NCBI GenBank assembly: GCA_016235775.1 | Contig: JACRIU010000093.1 | Coordinates: forward strand, 1 to 44,462 | From: Hydrogenophilales bacterium | GTDB taxonomy: Bacteria; Pseudomonadota; Gammaproteobacteria; Burkholderiales; Thiobacteraceae | Length of the DNA: 44,462 bases | Reading direction: 5' to 3' | In this document: piece after piece, positions 43,379-44,462 of the stretch | Position numbering within the stretch: the stretch's first letter is position 1 | How the letters are laid out: every line of letters starts with the position of its first letter | Position numbers and translations under genes: made by a program | Notes under the pieces: model-generated | Databases searched by the model: none | What the model was told of the DNA's origin: nothing | Seen by the model: the letters and a program-made list of their open reading frames with translations, nothing else

Positions 43379-44239
43379 TCAATCGAAGAGGTGTTCCTGC
43401 ACGATTTTTTGCCGCTGCCCGTGAATGGCAATGTCGGCATCCATGAACGGGTGAGCGAATTGTTCGGCGGCCAGCGTCTTGGCGCCCCGCGCCCGGGCCA
43501 CCTCAAGCAATTCCCGCATTTCGCCGGGCCTGACCACCGTGTCTTGCTGGCCGCTGATGATCAGCAGCGATGAGCTGTCGGCGGGCAGCTTGCCCACCGG
43601 ATCGTACTCGGCGGGGCAACCCAAGTTGGAGACCCGGCTCGGCGCGGAATCGATGACGGCCTTGTCGAATTGGATCCCCCCGCCGATGACATTCAGCATG
43701 ACCACGCCGCCAAACGAAATGCCGTAAAGCAATTTACGCTCATATCCGCCGGCGCTGTGCGCCTGGAACATCTCGCGATAATCGCCCACGATCGCCTTCA
43801 AGCGCGGCTTGCCTTCCGAAGCGCCATAGCCGCGATAGTCGTAGATAAACACATCGACACCGCGCTCGGCGAAGGCGCTGAGCTCCGGCAAGAGCTGATC
43901 CGCCAGCATGGCGTTCCCCTGGGCCACCAACAGAAAGCCGCTGCGCCCTGCGGCGCGCAGCGGCGCAGGCCTGGCTGCAATTTTATAACCGGCCAAGACG
44001 CGCCCGTCCCGGGTCTTGAAGGAAACCGGCACGGCGCCCTGCACCCCGCGCCAGGCCTGGAGATTCGGCGCGCCCGCGACCGTGCTCCACGCCGCGAATG
44101 CGAGCCTTTCCTTAAACCAGCCGCAGACGGTTTGTTCCGGATTTTCGGCCGAAGGATCGGTTGCGGCGAGTGTCATGCTAGAAAGGGTAAGCCATAAGAT
44201 GAACCCGGCGCCGCGCCGCCAATCAAGAAACGCCTTCAT
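43379..44239 (-). CDS. Secreted alpha/beta hydrolase of unknown substrate
   Basis: The protein has 286 residues. A signal peptide (ending TLAATD) makes it periplasmic. The alpha/beta hydrolase core has VDVFIYDYRGYGASEG, the nucleophile motif GISFGG, SGQQDTVV before the acid residue, and a His in QFAHPFMDAD near the C-terminus. The family resembles serine hydrolases of the BAAT/acyl-CoA thioester or YtaP type; I assign no substrate. It lies 78 bp upstream of htpG, same strand; the sigma-32 promoter lies between. Confidence 0.85.
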   Translation of the reverse strand: MKAFLDWRRGAGFILWLTLSSMTLAATDPSAENPEQTVCGWFKERLAFAAWSTVAGAPNLQAWRGVQGAVPVSFKTRDGRVLAGYKIAARPAPLRAAGRSGFLLVAQGNAMLADQLLPELSAFAERGVDVFIYDYRGYGASEGKPRLKAIVGDYREMFQAHSAGGYERKLLYGISFGGVVMLNVIGGGIQFDKAVIDSAPSRVSNLGCPAEYDPVGKLPADSSSLLIISGQQDTVVRPGEMRELLEVARARGAKTLAAEQFAHPFMDADIAIHGQRQKIVQEHLFD

Positions 44240-44299
44240 GTTGAACGCGCTTCCATGCCGGCGTCCGCCTCGCGCTCGATCATCGATCCGCGGTAACGC

Positions 44300-44462
44300 T
44301 CACTTCGCCCTGCCCTGCTCCTCGCGCAATTGGGCCAGCTTTTTCTCGATCTCGGCGACTTTGTCTTGATAGGGCTTGAGGCGATCCAGCACTCTTTGAT
44401 AATTTTGCTCGCCGCCGAGGCGGATGTTTTCCTGCTCCGCCAAGGCTTTCTTTGCGTCGGCC
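44300..44462 (-). CDS. C-terminal end of a gene with a coiled-coil tail (partial)
   Basis: An open frame comes in from the right edge and stops at TGA 44300-44302, giving 53 residues. They are charged and helical (RVLDRLKPYQDKVAEIEKKL). The segment resembles the tail of a family of betaproteobacterial proteins whose N-terminus carries a DUF4124-like domain; that identification is from memory and weak. The start lies outside the window. Confidence 0.6.
   Translation of the reverse strand, partial: ADAKKALAEQENIRLGGEQNYQRVLDRLKPYQDKVAEIEKKLAQLREEQGRAK

Overview
The window is a contiguous chromosomal stretch of a motile, flagellated betaproteobacterium. Gene content points towards the Nitrosomonadales/Gallionellales side, but I cannot fix a genus. 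The case rests on a complete IscR-Isc-Hsc cluster preceded by cysE, a RegB/RegA (PrrBA) redox two-component pair, and a large flagellar locus with beta-type order. The DNA is moderately GC rich. I see no phage, insertion sequence, integrase, plasmid or CRISPR.

Layout. 1-10.7 kb holds housekeeping genes, mostly on the minus strand: a cut-off SpmA-like membrane protein, ABC-F ATPase YbiT (plus strand), lytic transglycosylase MltB, an SDR dehydrogenase, a lipoprotein, a 66-residue Arg/Asp-rich protein, tRNA-Glu, a 62-residue membrane protein, tRNA-Ala, a glutaminyl cyclase, RegA-RegB, a membrane methyltransferase and SuhB. 10.7-18.1 kb (plus) holds trmJ, then cysE and iscR-iscS-iscU-iscA-hscB-hscA-fdx-iscX. 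Both cysE and iscR carry a recognisable IscR type-1 box over a promoter, so cysteine supply and Fe-S assembly look co-regulated. 18.2-26.3 kb (plus) holds flhB-flhA-flhF-flhG-fliA-motC-motD. 26.3-28.1 kb (minus) is flgN-flgM-flgA. 28.3-31.3 kb (plus) is a chemoreceptor without a periplasmic sensor and a GGDEF diguanylate cyclase. 31.7-41.4 kb (plus) is flgBCDEFGHIJKL. The right edge (minus) holds htpG, an alpha/beta hydrolase and the cut 3' end of a gene with a coiled-coil tail.

Regulatory logic is readable. A sigma-54 promoter precedes flgB. Sigma-28 (FliA) promoters precede the chemoreceptor, flgK, flgM and, unexpectedly, the 66-residue protein about 18 kb from the cluster. A sigma-32 promoter precedes htpG. 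FlgM and FliA, which control the sigma-28 class, are both encoded here.

The least ordinary part is the intergenic DNA. At least five elements share one architecture: arms made of a motif repeated about every 9 bp, facing each other as an inverted repeat. One carries two further palindromes nested inside it. Others include a 64-bp element present twice in opposite orientation and an inverted fragment of the tRNA-Glu 3' end. I found no clear new multi-gene system. The best leads are the sigma-28-linked small protein, the FlhG with a degenerate Walker A motif, and the repeat family.
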